Notes: generated by a model not told the origin, from the sequence alone. DNA of 64,000 nucleotides from Sindora glabra (GCA_020226215.1 CM035233.1:49499751-49563750), one strand, 5' to 3'; shown: positions 36,926 through 48,279, counted from the stretch's first letter. Numbers and translations are program-made.

Positions 36926-37460
36926 TTAGGAAAAAAATGCAAATTACCCTCCATAATTTGGAGGTGATTGAATTTTGTCTTTGTCTTTAAAAAATTTTAA
37001 AACTACTCTCTTGAGTTTTACAAAATTTGGAATTAACACTTATCATCTATTTAATTAACTATTTTATCAAATTATCTTATATTTTTATGAATTTTTTAAA
37101 CAAAAATCATAATATTACAATATAATAAATTTTTCAATCATTTTTTAAATATAATTTATATGTTATATAATTAATATAAAATGAATTATATATAAAAATT
37201 TTAATTAAATACTTATAAAATAAGGTATCAAATTATATATAAAAAATAACAAAATAAATTAATATTTTACAATATTATATTTTTATCTAAAATTTTTATA
37301 AAAAATTATATAATTTGATAAAAATGATTAATTAGGTGGATAATGGATATTAATTCTAAGTTTTATAAAGTTTAAGAGAATAATTTTTAAGTTTTTAAAG
37401 TTGAAGAAGATAAAATCCAATTAATATAAAGTTGAAAGATGCATTTTGTATTTTTTCTAA
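36926..37460. mobile_element. MITE, same end type as 28324-28824
   Basis: The left end TTAGGAAAAAAATGCAAATT and the reverse complement of the right end (TTAGAAAAAATACAAAATGC) are inverted repeats. Inside, an 'aaaattttaaaactactctcttgag...acttatcatc' arm is mirrored on the right by '...ggataatggatattaattc'. The same internal arm occurs at 52428-52918, so the two are one family. Confidence 0.6.
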
Positions 37461-37569
37461 TTTTTGTTAGATCTAAACAAGAACGATAAAATGTTAAAAA
37501 TACAAATAATATATTGTTTCTTTGCAACACATCATGTGGATAAGTTATTGCCATGCCACAAATGAATAA

Positions 37570-38153
37570 GGTTTTATTTGATAATTAGTTAATAATTGTA
37601 GTAGTTAACTAATTTAATTAACTGTTAGTTGATAATTAATTATATTAATTAATTTAATTAATTATATTAGCTGTTTAAATAAAAATATTTAATAAAATTA
37701 TCTATTTGTAATTAGTTATTTATATATAAAATGATAAATAAAGATATGAGTATATTTTATAAATTATTTGAGTATTCTTTTATTTTAATAAATTTTCTTA
37801 TAAATAATATATCATTATAATTTATTATATATTAAATATTTTTTAAAATTAAATTAATATATTTTTTATAATTATTAAATTTTATTTTAATAAATTAATG
37901 TGAATACTTTAGATTTTTTTGAAAGGATAAAGATGAAAATATTAAATTAGTTAAGGATAGTTTAATCCTTTTATAAGCCAATCAACTAATAGTTAATTAA
38001 AAATATTGGTATTGCTGACGTTTTCAAAATAGGTCTTTGAAAGGTAATAAACTCATTTGTAGACATTAAAATTAATTTATTAGCAATTCAATCAATTAAA
38101 AATGGTCAAATTAACCAAAAATCATTTCAAAAGTTATTTACCAAATAAGTCTT
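37570..38153. mobile_element. Possible TIR element
   Basis: The left end AGGTTTTATTTGATAA and the reverse complement of the right end (AAGACTTATTTGGTAAA) are similar over about 16 bp. The interior is AT-rich and non-coding. Target duplication unresolved. Confidence 0.35.
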
Positions 38154-38890
38154 AAATTGTAATTTTTGTTATTCTCTCTCATAACATTTTTTGCATTTGA
38201 ATTGTGACACAATTAAAAAATATGTATTCAAGATTTTATATACATGTAAATAATAATTTATAAATGTAATTTAAGTTTTTTAAAATATAAATTATATAAT
38301 TTTAATCTCTTAATTTAAAATAATTTGTTTTAATTTTTTTACATATTAAATTAATATAATTTTAATCCTATTATTTAATTTTTATCAATTTCTTGATATC
38401 ACAAGAATATTTTTACCTAATACTTCTTTCATATTAGGCTCAAATAACTCTTATGTAATTATAAAAAGAATTTTTTTATCTAGATTTTAAAATTTTTGAA
38501 TAAAATTGATGAATTATATATGAAAAATTGAATCATTTTAAAATTTAAAAATTTATTAAATTGTGATTTATCTAAAAAATAATACAATAAATATTTAGAG
38601 GTTAAATAAGAATCGATAAAAGTTAGTAAAAATTGATGAAAATTAATAAAAACTAAATAATGGATGAAAATTGTATTAATTTAATATTTAATAGGTCAAC
38701 ATAAGTTATTTTAAATTATAAGAATAAAAATCACATAATTTATGTTTTAAAATAAAAAATAGATTTAAGTCTAATTTATATAAATTTGTCCAGATTGAAA
38801 ATAAATAGTTGATCAACTCATTGACTCTTAATTATTCTGTACGCTACCATAAGGTTCTTTGATCCGCTTGCTCTAAAACAAGCGATGGAC
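38154..38890. other. Upstream region of pyruvate kinase
   Basis: AT-rich and non-coding; becomes less AT-rich from about 38815. Presumably holds the distal promoter. No specific cis elements can be named with confidence. Confidence 0.4.
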
Positions 38891-38900
38891 CTATATATAT
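38891..38900 (+). promoter_or_regulatory. Likely TATA box of the pyruvate kinase gene
   Basis: CTATATATAT lies about 115 bp upstream of the start codon at 39013, in a less AT-rich context, so a transcript start near 38925 and a short leader are plausible. Inferred from position only. Confidence 0.5.
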
Positions 38901-39012
38901 TTGCTTGTGTCAAGAAGCTCCAATCAGGTAAACCTTTTGAAAAAAAACCCACTTCCATTGTTCTCTCTAATTGAGCATTTTGGGTCTGATCTGTGTGTTC
39001 GAGAGAGAAACT

Positions 39013-41321
39013 ATGGAGAAAGCGCTGTCTGCAGAAGCCATGGCGGTACAAAAGTGTCTGAAACCGAAGACGAAGATTGTTTGCACACTGGGACCTTCAA
39101 GCCGGTCAGTGGAGATGTTGGAGAAGCTTCTCAGGGCCGGCATGAACGTGGCTCGTTTCAACTTTTCTCATGGCTCTCATGCTTACCACCAGCAAACCCT
39201 TGATAATCTCAGGATCGCCATGAATAACACTGGTATTCTCTGTGCTGTAATGTTGGATACAAAGGTATAAACTTTACGCTATTTCCTACTTGCTTTCATG
39301 TTCTCCTACTGTGTTGCATTTGAAAAATCCAAAATCTGAGTTAGAGACCTGCAAAATGAGGAGAAACTCTTAAAGCAAATTATGTACATAACTTGAATGT
39401 AAGAATTTCTCCTGTCACCGGAGCCGGAGCTCGAGCTCTGACAAGTACTCTGACGTCCAATTTAGTTTGGAGAAGTTTGGCTTTCACGTAGGAATAGAGA
39501 AAAGAGTCCACAGAAAGAACCCTGTGTTGGGGTTGATGTGGCCAATAGGTTGGTGTTATTTTGTACCGAATGGTATGCCTTTGGGTTTTCTTCCTCTTTG
39601 GCATTTATCTTTTCTTCTTTATTGATTTATTGTATCGGAAAGTCTTAATGCATGTATTTTGATCTGAAATTTACTTGCTTTTAGTATAAAATTGTAATAA
39701 AAGATTATACGCTTCATAAAAGAGAAGTACTTTTGTAATTATGGACAAAAGTTCTCAAATTTATAAACCTTGATGGCTTAATCTATTGGTAATGGTTTGT
39801 GGAAATTATTTTCTTTTGTACACGAATGTATTTTGTTTACTTTTCAGGGTCCGGAGATAAGAACAGGGTTTTTGAAGGATTCAAAGCCAATACAACTTCG
39901 GCTAGGCCAAGAAATTACAATCACAACTGATTATAGCATTAAAGGAGATGAGCAGATGATCAGTATGAGCTACAAAAAATTGCCTCATGATGTGAATCCA
40001 GGAAGTAACATCTTGTGTGCTGATGGAACAATCAGTTTTACTGTCTTGGAATGTGACAAGAAGCAAGGCTTAGTTCGGTGTCGTTGCGAAAACTCTGCAG
40101 TTCTAGGTGAGAGGAAGAATGTTAACCTTCCCGGTGTTGTTGTTGATCTTCCAACTTTGACAGAGAAGGACAAGGAGGACATTTTGGGCTGGGGGGTTCC
40201 TAATAGCATTGACATGATTGCTCTCTCTTTTGTCCGGAAAGGTTCAGACCTTGTTGAGGTCAGAAATCTGCTTGGGGAGCATGCAAAACGTATTCTTCTC
40301 ATGTCTAAGGTATATAAATAACTAGAATGTTACATTAGTATTCAATGAAAATGCTGACTATCACTTAACATTCCATACAAATGTTCTTTAGTGTATACGT
40401 GTGCAATTGAGCTACAATTTTCAATACAACGATATTGTTTTAGTCCTGTATTCTTTGGTCGGTTTCAATTATGATTTGATTCTTGATTTGTGTTGCTGCT
40501 TTTGCTAGGTTGAAAATCAGGAGGGCGTTGCCAATTTTGATGAAATCCTTGCAAACTCAGATGCATTTATGGTGGCTAGGGGTGATCTAGGAATGGAAAT
40601 TCCCATTGAGAAGATATTCCTTGCTCAGAAAGTAATGATACACAAATCGAACATACAAGGGAAGCCAGTTGTAACTGCCACCCAGATGCTAGAATCCATG
40701 ATCAAATCTCCAAGGCCTACCCGAGCTGAAGCTACTGATGTTGCCAATGCGGTTCTTGATGGGACAGACTGCGTGATGCTCAGTGGAGAAACTGCTGCTG
40801 GAGCTTACCCAGATATTGCTGTTCAAACAATGGCCAGAATATGTGCAGAAGCCGAGAGTTACATAAACTATGAAGAATTATACAAAAGAAGAGTGGAGAC
40901 AGCTCCAATTCCAATGAGTCCATTAGAAAGCATGGCTTCTTCAGCAGTAAGAACTGCCATTGGAATGAAGGCTGCTTTGATCTTGGTTCTGACTAGAGGT
41001 GGAACTACAGCAAAATTGGTGTCTAAATATAGGCCCAGCATGCCAATTCTGTCTGTAATTGTGCCTGAGATAACAACAGATTCCTTTGAATGGTCTGCTA
41101 GTGATGAATATCCTGCTAGGCATAGCCTTATTTACCGTGGTTTGATACCGGTTTTGAGCATGGGCTCTGCCGGAGCTTCTCAAAGTGAATCTACTGAAGA
41201 GACCATGGAGTTTGCTCTGGAGTATGCAAAGAAAAATGGACTCTGCAAGCCAGGAGACTCTATTGTGGCACTGCACCGAATTGAATCCGCCACTGTGATC
41301 AAGATAGTGGAGATTAACTGA
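39013..41321 (+). CDS. Pyruvate kinase, cytosolic type (three coding exons)
   Basis: The enzyme transfers phosphate from phosphoenolpyruvate to ADP in the last step of glycolysis. Exons are 39013-39264, 39848-40309 and 40509-41321; both introns (583 and 199 bp) are GT...AG and phase 0. The product is 508 residues, the usual length for plant cytosolic pyruvate kinase, with no transit peptide. Visible motifs: KTKIVCTLGPSSR (19-31), ARFNFSHGS with Arg48, Asn50 and Ser52, LDTKGPEIRTG across intron 1, LGERKNVNLPGVVVDLPTLT in the B/A region, MSKVENQEG with the catalytic Lys238 as last codon of exon 2, MVARGDLGMEIP with the metal ligand Asp264, TATQMLESM with Thr296, and a C-terminal allosteric-type domain with LTRGGTTAKL. 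All key residues are present, so it should be active. An upstream in-frame ATG at 38971 would add 14 residues that do not look like the family; 39013 is preferred. Confidence 0.96.
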
Positions 41322-42142
41322 TGGCATGGAAGAGATTTGGACAAATGCTTTCTCATTTTGAGGAATCATCATCTGAATTTTGCAGTATACATTTTACTCA
41401 CTTGAAGTTTCTATAAAAGAGTTCTTTTTTCAGTTGTTCAACTGATTCAAAACTACTTCCGAGATCAGGATATTGGAATTTAACTCATGGTGATGTAATG
41501 GAAAACTTTGCAGAAATGTCTTGCTTTTTGGATATAGTGTTCATCATCTATTTTTTTTATTTTTTTCGTTTCCCTTCCTAGTCAAGTTTTCAAAACTAGA
41601 CCTTTTTCAATTTTTTATGCAGGAAGGTCAGACTAGTTAAGGCAAAACAAATGAATTCAAGGACAAATTGAGAATTATAATAATAAAATGTCTAAACTGA
41701 TGCGGTCCCACCCTTGTACACCTACTCTTAATCCACTCTCCTTCACAAAACAAGTGGGATTCAGTTTTGAATTTTTACCTATATTACGAGTGGGAATAGA
41801 TTGGAAGTGGGTATGGAAGTGTGAGTTTAGCACAATCAAGGAGAATGAAGAAATTGATAATGGCTGCAGAATAGAAAGCCAATTTCTTCTTCAGTGGTTA
41901 ATTCTCTCATCTCGAGCTCTGACTTGGTCACTAATCTGGTCGCTTCCATTTCTGCCATCCGAATTGGTTTCAATCTTTGAATCATCTGTTGGCATCTGAA
42001 GCCTGCAAACTGGGGAATAACTACGGAAATTTAACCCCTAAAGAATGCAATCACCATGGACTTTATGCTTACAAGGCATCTCTTTAGCAATACTCTTCAG
42101 TGGTCACACTTGGCTTCAACCATTGAAGGGTTTGCGCTTAAG

Positions 42143-42630
42143 GTTATGTTTGGAGAAAATATTTAGTAAATGCTGAGATCTTTGAAATACTGTCCATTCA
42201 ATTATTTTTAATTTAAATTTAAATTACAAAATTTGCTAAATATTCTGTTTGGAGATGATACTATTAATTTAAATCGCAAAATTTGTTAGACACTGTTTGG
42301 AAATAATAGTATATGTGGTTCACAAATTTTGTTAAAAGTTTTGTGTTACATTTTATTTACAATGGAAAGTCAAATTTAAGGTGCAATTAGGCAATCATAT
42401 AATAATTGACTTGACAAAGAAACCTCTATTAAACACAATTTTTAAAATGACACCTATTACGATAGAATTTAAAATGTCATATTTTATAACTTCAAATTAC
42501 TTGTTTAAAATGCTTAAAAAATTCAAAAAATCTGTTCACTTTTTGCTAAATTGAAGATTTTGCTCGATAGAATTTTAAATCCTCGATTAAAATGAATCAA
42601 TCTCTTCAATTCCTATTTCCAAATACAATG
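42143..42630. mobile_element. MITE-like TIR element
   Basis: The left end TTATGTTTGGAGAAAATA and the reverse complement of the right end (CATTGTATTTGGAAATAG) are imperfect inverted repeats of the same 'TGTTTGGA/TGTATTTGGA' type as at 7159-7496. Interior non-coding. Confidence 0.4.
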
Positions 42631-43393
42631 TAAAAGTAATGTTGCACGCACATGCTATTTTTTCTAGTATGACTTGCTCTTGTTCATCTGAGATTTATAT
42701 GTGCAAATAGCAATTTTTTTATTCATATTTACATGTGTGGTGACAATATTTGTCTCATGTTAGCAATAAATCAAAAACCAGATCCCTCGTGGAGTCAGCT
42801 GAGTTGTGCATCATTCTCATTAAGGTTTCCTGGCAATGCTTAAGCGAAAGACTATGAAATATGGAAACATAAATTGAGAACGAACATGCTGGTATTACAC
42901 TGTTGGCATCTTGCGCTCTTGAAGGCTACTTATGAGACATATTCATTAATATCAAATCCTTCCCATTAAATCAGAAGTTATAAAACACTTATTATTATTG
43001 ATAATTTTCTGTTTAAATAATATCTAATATTTAATGTATCATCAATGTTTTATACCTTTTTCTGCATTTAGAATTTAATTTAAAATTTTATGTGTGTATC
43101 TAATGATTTAATTATTTCTATTATAAAAGAAAAGGAAAAAGAGAAGAAACTTCATCATTAAGTCAAAATAATCACTGAAATGTAATTGGAAATTTATGAT
43201 TGTGAACATTTTGAATAAAATCAACAGATTGTATATGAACTTTTGAATCTTTTTTAGAGTTTATTATCTTCTAAATTCTAAAAAATATAATTTGTTTAAG
43301 AAATAATGCAATATGTGGTTAGGGATCAAACAAAAGTTAACATGAGATATGACAAAAATCAAACAAAAAGATCAAAATTGCAAATAGTTAGTA

Positions 43394-43596
43394 GATATCA
43401 AATTAATATTAAAGTATTTTTTTAACATCAATTTAGTATTAATTTAATAAAATTTGGTGCTAATTTGACGTTCTCAAAATTTTTAGTTCTAAATTGATAT
43501 AAAAAAATTTTCAATACCAATTTGAAGTACAATTTTTAAAATTGGTATTAAATTAGTGTAAAGAAAAAAAAAACCTATCGATATTAATTTGATATC
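43394..43596. mobile_element. Short MITE downstream of AMT1
   Basis: The left end GATATCAAATTAATATT and the reverse complement of the right end (GATATCAAATTAATATCG) are inverted repeats. The similarity continues for about 55 bp ('taatttaataccaatttt' type). About 200 bp, non-coding; starts roughly 280 bp beyond the AMT1 stop codon. Confidence 0.65.
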
Positions 43597-43878
43597 CATC
43601 AAATCTTTTAAGTTGTAATTTGATAATTTCCTCATAAAATAATTAATTCTCAAACAATAAAACTCATATGGATAACATTACAAAATTTGTTCTACCATAA
43701 TTAATTCTCTAAAAAAAAAACTAATTCTTCTATTAGAAGTTATACAAACAAGCCCAAAGTTGAGAGCGAATGAAACAAATGGGAATACTTGTAAAAAAAA
43801 AAATGGAATACAATTGTAATTGCGTAAAAATTTGAATACAATGTTGTTCTACCAAATTGAATTAAGAATTCCACTGAA

Positions 43879-45276
43879 CTACGTTTGATCATCATCCCGC
43901 ATCCGCATATAGTCTGCATACGATCGAGGATAATCTCCCCCTTGTGAAGCATAAGCATATCCTCCATGACTTGAAATATCAAGTCCAGCAACTTCTTCAT
44001 TTTCGGAGATTCTCAGCAATCTGAGCTTATGTAAGCCATAGAATACTGGTCCCATTGTCACACTAACCCATGCCAATATTACCAAAATCTCAACAATTTG
44101 GGCACCAATCAAACCCCATCCACCCCCAAGCAGAAGCCCATAGGGCCTCACAGCCCCTATCTCACCTGCATCATATGCTTCAATTACAAACTCCTCTTTG
44201 GCAAACAGTCCTGTGAAAATCAAACCCCAAGCACCACACCCGCCATGCAACTGGGCTGCCTCTAATGGATCATCATAATTAAGCTTTGGGGCCAACAGGT
44301 TGAGCCCAATTAAAACCCAAGCAGAAATAAATCCACAAACAATTGCGGCCCATGGCTCAACAACAGAGCATCCTGATGTTATGGCCACAAATCCGCCAAG
44401 CAAGCCATTGCAGACATCCAAAGCATCCCAATGACCAATTAACAATCGCCGGCTGAACAGGGTGACAATCCCGGCAGTTGAGCCGGCTAACGTTGTCACA
44501 ACCGCCGTCCGGCCGACCGAAGTCCAATTACCTTGATTTGTTGTGGCAGGGTAAGCAACAAGAATCTTGTCAAATGAACCAGGATTAAAGCCAAACCATC
44601 CAAACCACAGGAGGAATGTCCCAAGTACCACAAGGGTTGCGTTGTGGCCTCGGAGGGGGACGGGCATTCCGAAAGCGTCAAACCGGCCAACCCGGGGTCC
44701 TTCAATGAAGGACCCCCAAAGCCCAGCAATTGCACCAACCAAATGAACCACTCCACTTCCAGCGAAGTCAATGGCACCTGAGCCAAACAAGAGATCACTA
44801 GAACTTGTACTGAGCCAACCACTGGATGACCAGACCCAATGAACCACAACTGGGTACACAAAACCAGTAAGGAAAAAGGAGAAGACAAGATAAGCACTGA
44901 ATTGGGTTCGCTCGGCAATGGACCCACTTGTGATGCCAGCTACTGCTATAGCAAATGCCCATTGGTAAAGAAAGAAACTGTAATCGTAAGAGCCATTTGG
45001 AATGGAAGCTAAAGCAAAGAAGTTTGTACCAATGAAGGGGTTGGAGTGAGAGCCATCACCATATGCAAATGCGAAGCCGAAAAGGTAGAAAGAGATGCTA
45101 CCGACGACAGCATCGACAACGTTGGTGAGCATTATGTTCATAGCGTTCTTGGCACGGACAGAGCCTGCGCAGAGCATTGCGAAGCCTATCTGCATTACGA
45201 ACACCAAATAGGCAGAAAACAGCAGATAGATTGTGTTGATGGAATCCGTCACGCTTTGTTCCCATGAAACCTCCAT
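43879..45276 (-). CDS. AMT1: AMT1-family ammonium transporter, intronless
   Basis: A plasma-membrane channel-like transporter for ammonium uptake, of the Amt/MEP/Rh family. One uninterrupted frame encodes 465 residues with about 11 hydrophobic segments. Diagnostic stretches: FAMLCAGSVRAKNAMNIML, FLYQWAFAIAVAGITSGSIA, SGAIDFAGSGVVHLVGA with the first pore His, WFGWFGFNPGS, EPWAAIVCGF, DDPLEAAQLHGGCGAWG with the second pore His. The cytosolic tail has LLRISENEEVAGLDISSHGG. The first ATG of the frame is at 45274-45276; the frame is open 17 codons further upstream, but only from a TTG, so MEVSWEQS is the start. The N-terminus is short and lacks the Cys-bearing leader of many AMT1 proteins. The tail residue matching the phosphorylated Thr460 of Arabidopsis AMT1;1 is Ser435. 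It is convergent with pyruvate kinase. The subfamily member number cannot be assigned. Confidence 0.95.
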   Translation of the reverse strand: MEVSWEQSVTDSINTIYLLFSAYLVFVMQIGFAMLCAGSVRAKNAMNIMLTNVVDAVVGSISFYLFGFAFAYGDGSHSNPFIGTNFFALASIPNGSYDYSFFLYQWAFAIAVAGITSGSIAERTQFSAYLVFSFFLTGFVYPVVVHWVWSSSGWLSTSSSDLLFGSGAIDFAGSGVVHLVGAIAGLWGSFIEGPRVGRFDAFGMPVPLRGHNATLVVLGTFLLWFGWFGFNPGSFDKILVAYPATTNQGNWTSVGRTAVVTTLAGSTAGIVTLFSRRLLIGHWDALDVCNGLLGGFVAITSGCSVVEPWAAIVCGFISAWVLIGLNLLAPKLNYDDPLEAAQLHGGCGAWGLIFTGLFAKEEFVIEAYDAGEIGAVRPYGLLLGGGWGLIGAQIVEILVILAWVSVTMGPVFYGLHKLRLLRISENEEVAGLDISSHGGYAYASQGGDYPRSYADYMRMRDDDQT

Positions 45277-46226
45277 CTCTCTGCGTGTCTGTGAGTGTGA
45301 GGAAGATAGAGATGCCAAATACAGCAAATAACCGAATATGAATGGCTCCGTCTATCACAATGCTAAGTTTGAAGGGTAGCTGGCAAGATTTTTGTGCAAT
45401 TTGTATTGTAGTTCAGTTATTTAGGTGTACCGATAGGGCTTTTTTTTGTCCTGACATATCTTCACAGCCTCCACAAAACAAAAGTCGTGTTGTAGTTTAG
45501 TTATTTAAGTATGCGGTACAACAGCCTAGTTGGCAGCATCCCAACGGCCACTGGCAGTCCGAAGCAAATGTGGCCGTTGATGTTCATTGACAAAATCACC
45601 GGCTCATCGTTCCTCTGCCGGAATGGTTCAAGTCTGGTGATTGCCAGGAATGGTTCCATATTTGCAAAGAAGCCCTCTCTTCATCAAGATCCCATGGGCA
45701 TGCGATTTGGTAACAGTTGCTAGACACTGAGGATTGATTTCCCGGTTGCTTTGGTGAGTAGGAAGAAATGCGTCGAATAGCTAATGCCGCCGGTTATTTG
45801 GAACGACGAAGGCAAACATCATCCATTGAACGTACACTCGAAATGGGCGATCGGATCAAGGTTAGAGGTTACTTCAATTACATGTTTGTTAGGAAGATAG
45901 ATTTAAATTACGGGATGAAGTGCATAAATGATTGAAGCGTTGATGCTCCTGATTTAATGTTCTTGTTTTCCCTGTTATATGGATCTATAGATTGCAGATC
46001 GTATAATTTTTATCTTACCAGTTACCTATTTTCTAGTGATATACTGTCCTTGCCTTTTAATTTATACCTTCTGGAATTGCTTGATATTGCCTAGAATAAG
46101 TTTCTGTATGTTGATGGCGTTTAAAATAATGTCTCTCTGATGTATATATGTCTCTGATTGCATATAGAATGCTGAGTTTTTATCCAAATTATTAATTATA
46201 AATTTATTCACTGGGATTGTGCAATA
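45277..46226. other. AMT1 promoter region and G+C-richer spacer
   Basis: 45277-45480 should hold the AMT1 promoter and leader (transcribed leftward); a TAAATAA-like word lies near 45418. A ~26-bp word with TGTAG-TT-AGTTATTTA occurs at about 45407 and again at about 45492. From 45510 to 45870 base composition is near balanced, unlike the surroundings. One plus-strand frame there reads NSLVGSIPTATGSPKQ and, later, KITGS, resembling a leucine-rich repeat; another begins MRRIANAAGYLERRRQ at 45768 and meets a GT donor-like site near 45861. No gene can be assembled. Confidence 0.35.
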
Positions 46227-47550
46227 ATGGATTTAAATGGGAGGGGTGAAACGGTGAATGAGTCATGGTTCAGTACTTTGTGGCCAATCTCTCGGAAGAT
46301 TGCACTGGATGACAAGGAAGTAATTGGAATTTTGGCCTTAGAAGTTGCTGGATTGATGTTGAATGTGGTTAACTCATGGCATTCTTTGAGAGACAGTGAG
46401 CTCATGAGTCAGTAAAGATAACCTACCAATTATATTTCCAAATTCAGCAAGAAGCCATTTTCAGCACTGAAAACCATATTATATTTTGTATCGGTTGGTT
46501 TTAATGGATCAGCATAGCTTGCTTTTAGTTATATTAAACATTCCCCCCCCCCCCCTTTTTTCTTGTCTCCTTTTGCCTTAAGCGTCTGATATCAACTACT
46601 TGATGAAATTCCTTTGCATGACAAAGTATAAAAATTGCATTAGTTGTACCGGTGCATCATTAGTTTAAACCGTTGGATTTCATTCATTTACATAATACTG
46701 CACAAGATGAATAGAATTTAACAATTAGATTCAATAATATGTTAGTGCAACTGGTGCCTCAAACTCCATCCCAATCTGTAAAGGCAAAGAGATAAGATAC
46801 TATACCATGATAACTATACTCACATTCAATAGTGCCCAATTCTTCATGCAGCATGTTTATATCTCATTTTATTCTATAAATCATCGATACTATATTTGAT
46901 AACTGTAATTCTAAAAATTTAAAAGGAAAAGATGGAAACCATTTGGTGTATTCAGCATAAAACTATTAAATAAACTCTTGCTTCTACAGTAAGTAGTGTG
47001 AGATTAATATGTGAAAATCAGCTAATGTCTTTATACTTCAATAAATATAAATTATATCAGTAAATTAAGAAATATTTTGTATCGGTTAAGGGTTTTGTCT
47101 CTATGGTTCTTGTTTATAAAATTGGATTGTGTATTGCAATTTTTATTCAAACTGATCACTACAGATCCTTTTTATTACAATCATAATTTAAACAAACCAA
47201 CTTCTGTTTTGCAATTTTTTTTTCTATATTCTAAATTATCCTTCAAGGGTCTGTTACTAAGGACGAGTCCATGCACATTGGGTGATGCTGCTTTAGCTCT
47301 CCATTATGCTAACTTGATCGTATTGATCAGGGGGATGGTTTCATCGCTCGAGATGATCGACGTTGAAAATTGAAATGAGAGATGATCTATACAACTGTTG
47401 CTTACAACATCAAGATATACTCTGAGGACTATGCTTAAGATTTATTCCAAAAGTAAGGCTTCCAATATCTATGCTGCTGCTTTAGGCTTCCAATATCTAG
47501 CAGCAGCATGGGGCATGACACTTGCATGGATATTGGAACGGCTGGCTCCG
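46227..47550 (+). pseudogene. DUF3475/DUF668 (PSK-simulator-like) pseudogene, 5' part
   Basis: A frame from ATG 46227 to a stop at 46413-46415 reads ESWFSTLWPISRK and then VIGILALEVAGLMLNVVNSW, the start of the plant DUF3475 domain. The DUF668 domain appears at 47266-47370 as TLGDAALALHYANLIVLIRG, continues after a frame change as MRDDLYN, after another as LLTTSRYTLRTMLKIYSKSK (about 47398-47457), and ends at the insertion point with WGMTLAWILERLAP. The middle of the protein is missing or unrecognisable. The 47551-50757 LTR element interrupts it and the homology resumes at 50758. Arabidopsis relatives with both domains include the PSI proteins, linked to growth signalling; function of the original gene is not deducible here. 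Confidence 0.75.
46543..46555. repeat. Poly-C run
   Basis: Thirteen consecutive C followed by T, within the DUF668 pseudogene. Homopolymers this long are error-prone in sequencing, so its length is uncertain. Confidence 0.9.
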
Positions 47551-48279
47551 TGTCATGGGTTGACAACTTTTTAATTAAAATTGTGCAGCAAATGCTTACC
47601 ATTTTTTATGAACATGCTAACCTTTCACTAAAATTCACAAGGCACTTTTGGTAAAGATGATGAAACTCATAAGTCCACAAACTACAATCGAATGTTGTGA
47701 AAGCATCCACGCATATTAAACCGCAAGATCACCCCCACACATGAAATCTCCAGGTACAATGGGCCAAAAGGGATAATTGAATAGAGAGAGAAACACTTCG
47801 TTTGTTTGGTATATGCCTCATTTTATAATTTTGAATGTGTAGAGGATGACTACAAGTCATTACGCTTATGTCTCTGGCTCAATGTCCAAGTACTCCATCA
47901 ATCCTTCTGACATTCCACTTTTTTTAAAAAGAATTTTAAGTAAGTCCTCTTGATAAGAATAAATATACTTTTTCACACTGTCATAAGCTCTTTTCTCAAA
48001 GTTCCAAGCATCCAATTCGCACCATAATACATCGAAATGAAGATAAAATATGAGAATCACAAATATAAGCTTCTCAAACTCTTCCCAATTCTCGAACCAT
48101 GCCAAAATTATCAAAATACTCTTAAATTTAGGAAAAATTAAGAAAAAATAATACACAAGCTAAATTGATCCCAAATTTCAATCATGGATCCATTACAATA
48201 TGCTTGATTTTTCCATCAAGTCTTGTCTTAAACCAAGCATGTTTGCTTATTGGATTATCACAACTATCAACTTGTGATA
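47551..48279 (-). repeat. 3' LTR (left copy), 729 bp
   Basis: Starts TGTCATGGGTTGACAACT and aligns with the right LTR start TGTTATGAGCTAGCAACT and onwards to the shared 'attatcacaacta' block near the end. The last bases are altered (GTGATA against TAGACA). Confidence 0.8.

Larger units (their letters stand above)
41322..43878. other. Intergenic region between convergent genes
   Basis: Contains the 3' flanks of pyruvate kinase (+) and AMT1 (-). AATAAA-like words occur near 41680. The stretch 41690-42000 is less AT-rich than the rest but shows only short frames. Two MITE-like units are listed separately. Nothing else was recognised. Confidence 0.5.

Noticed and set aside
38971..39012. Upstream in-frame ATG of pyruvate kinase
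   Set aside because: It adds MSILGLICVFERET, unlike cytosolic pyruvate kinase N-termini; the downstream ATG fits the family better.
40941..41372. 143-codon antisense frame over pyruvate kinase exon 3
   Set aside because: Antisense shadow of a strongly coding exon.
41688..41999. 103-codon plus-strand frame
   Set aside because: No domain or signal of selection seen; it overlaps a slightly better minus-strand frame that is itself weak.
44496..44927. 143-codon frame overlapping AMT1 in another frame
   Set aside because: It is a shadow of the conserved AMT1 coding sequence; the translated text has no family character.
45277..45327. 17-codon N-terminal extension of AMT1
   Set aside because: The extension would have to start at TTG; the first ATG of the frame is at 45276, which fits plant initiation.
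46543..46555. C homopolymer as a functional signal
   Set aside because: More likely a slippage or sequencing-sensitive homopolymer in decayed DNA.
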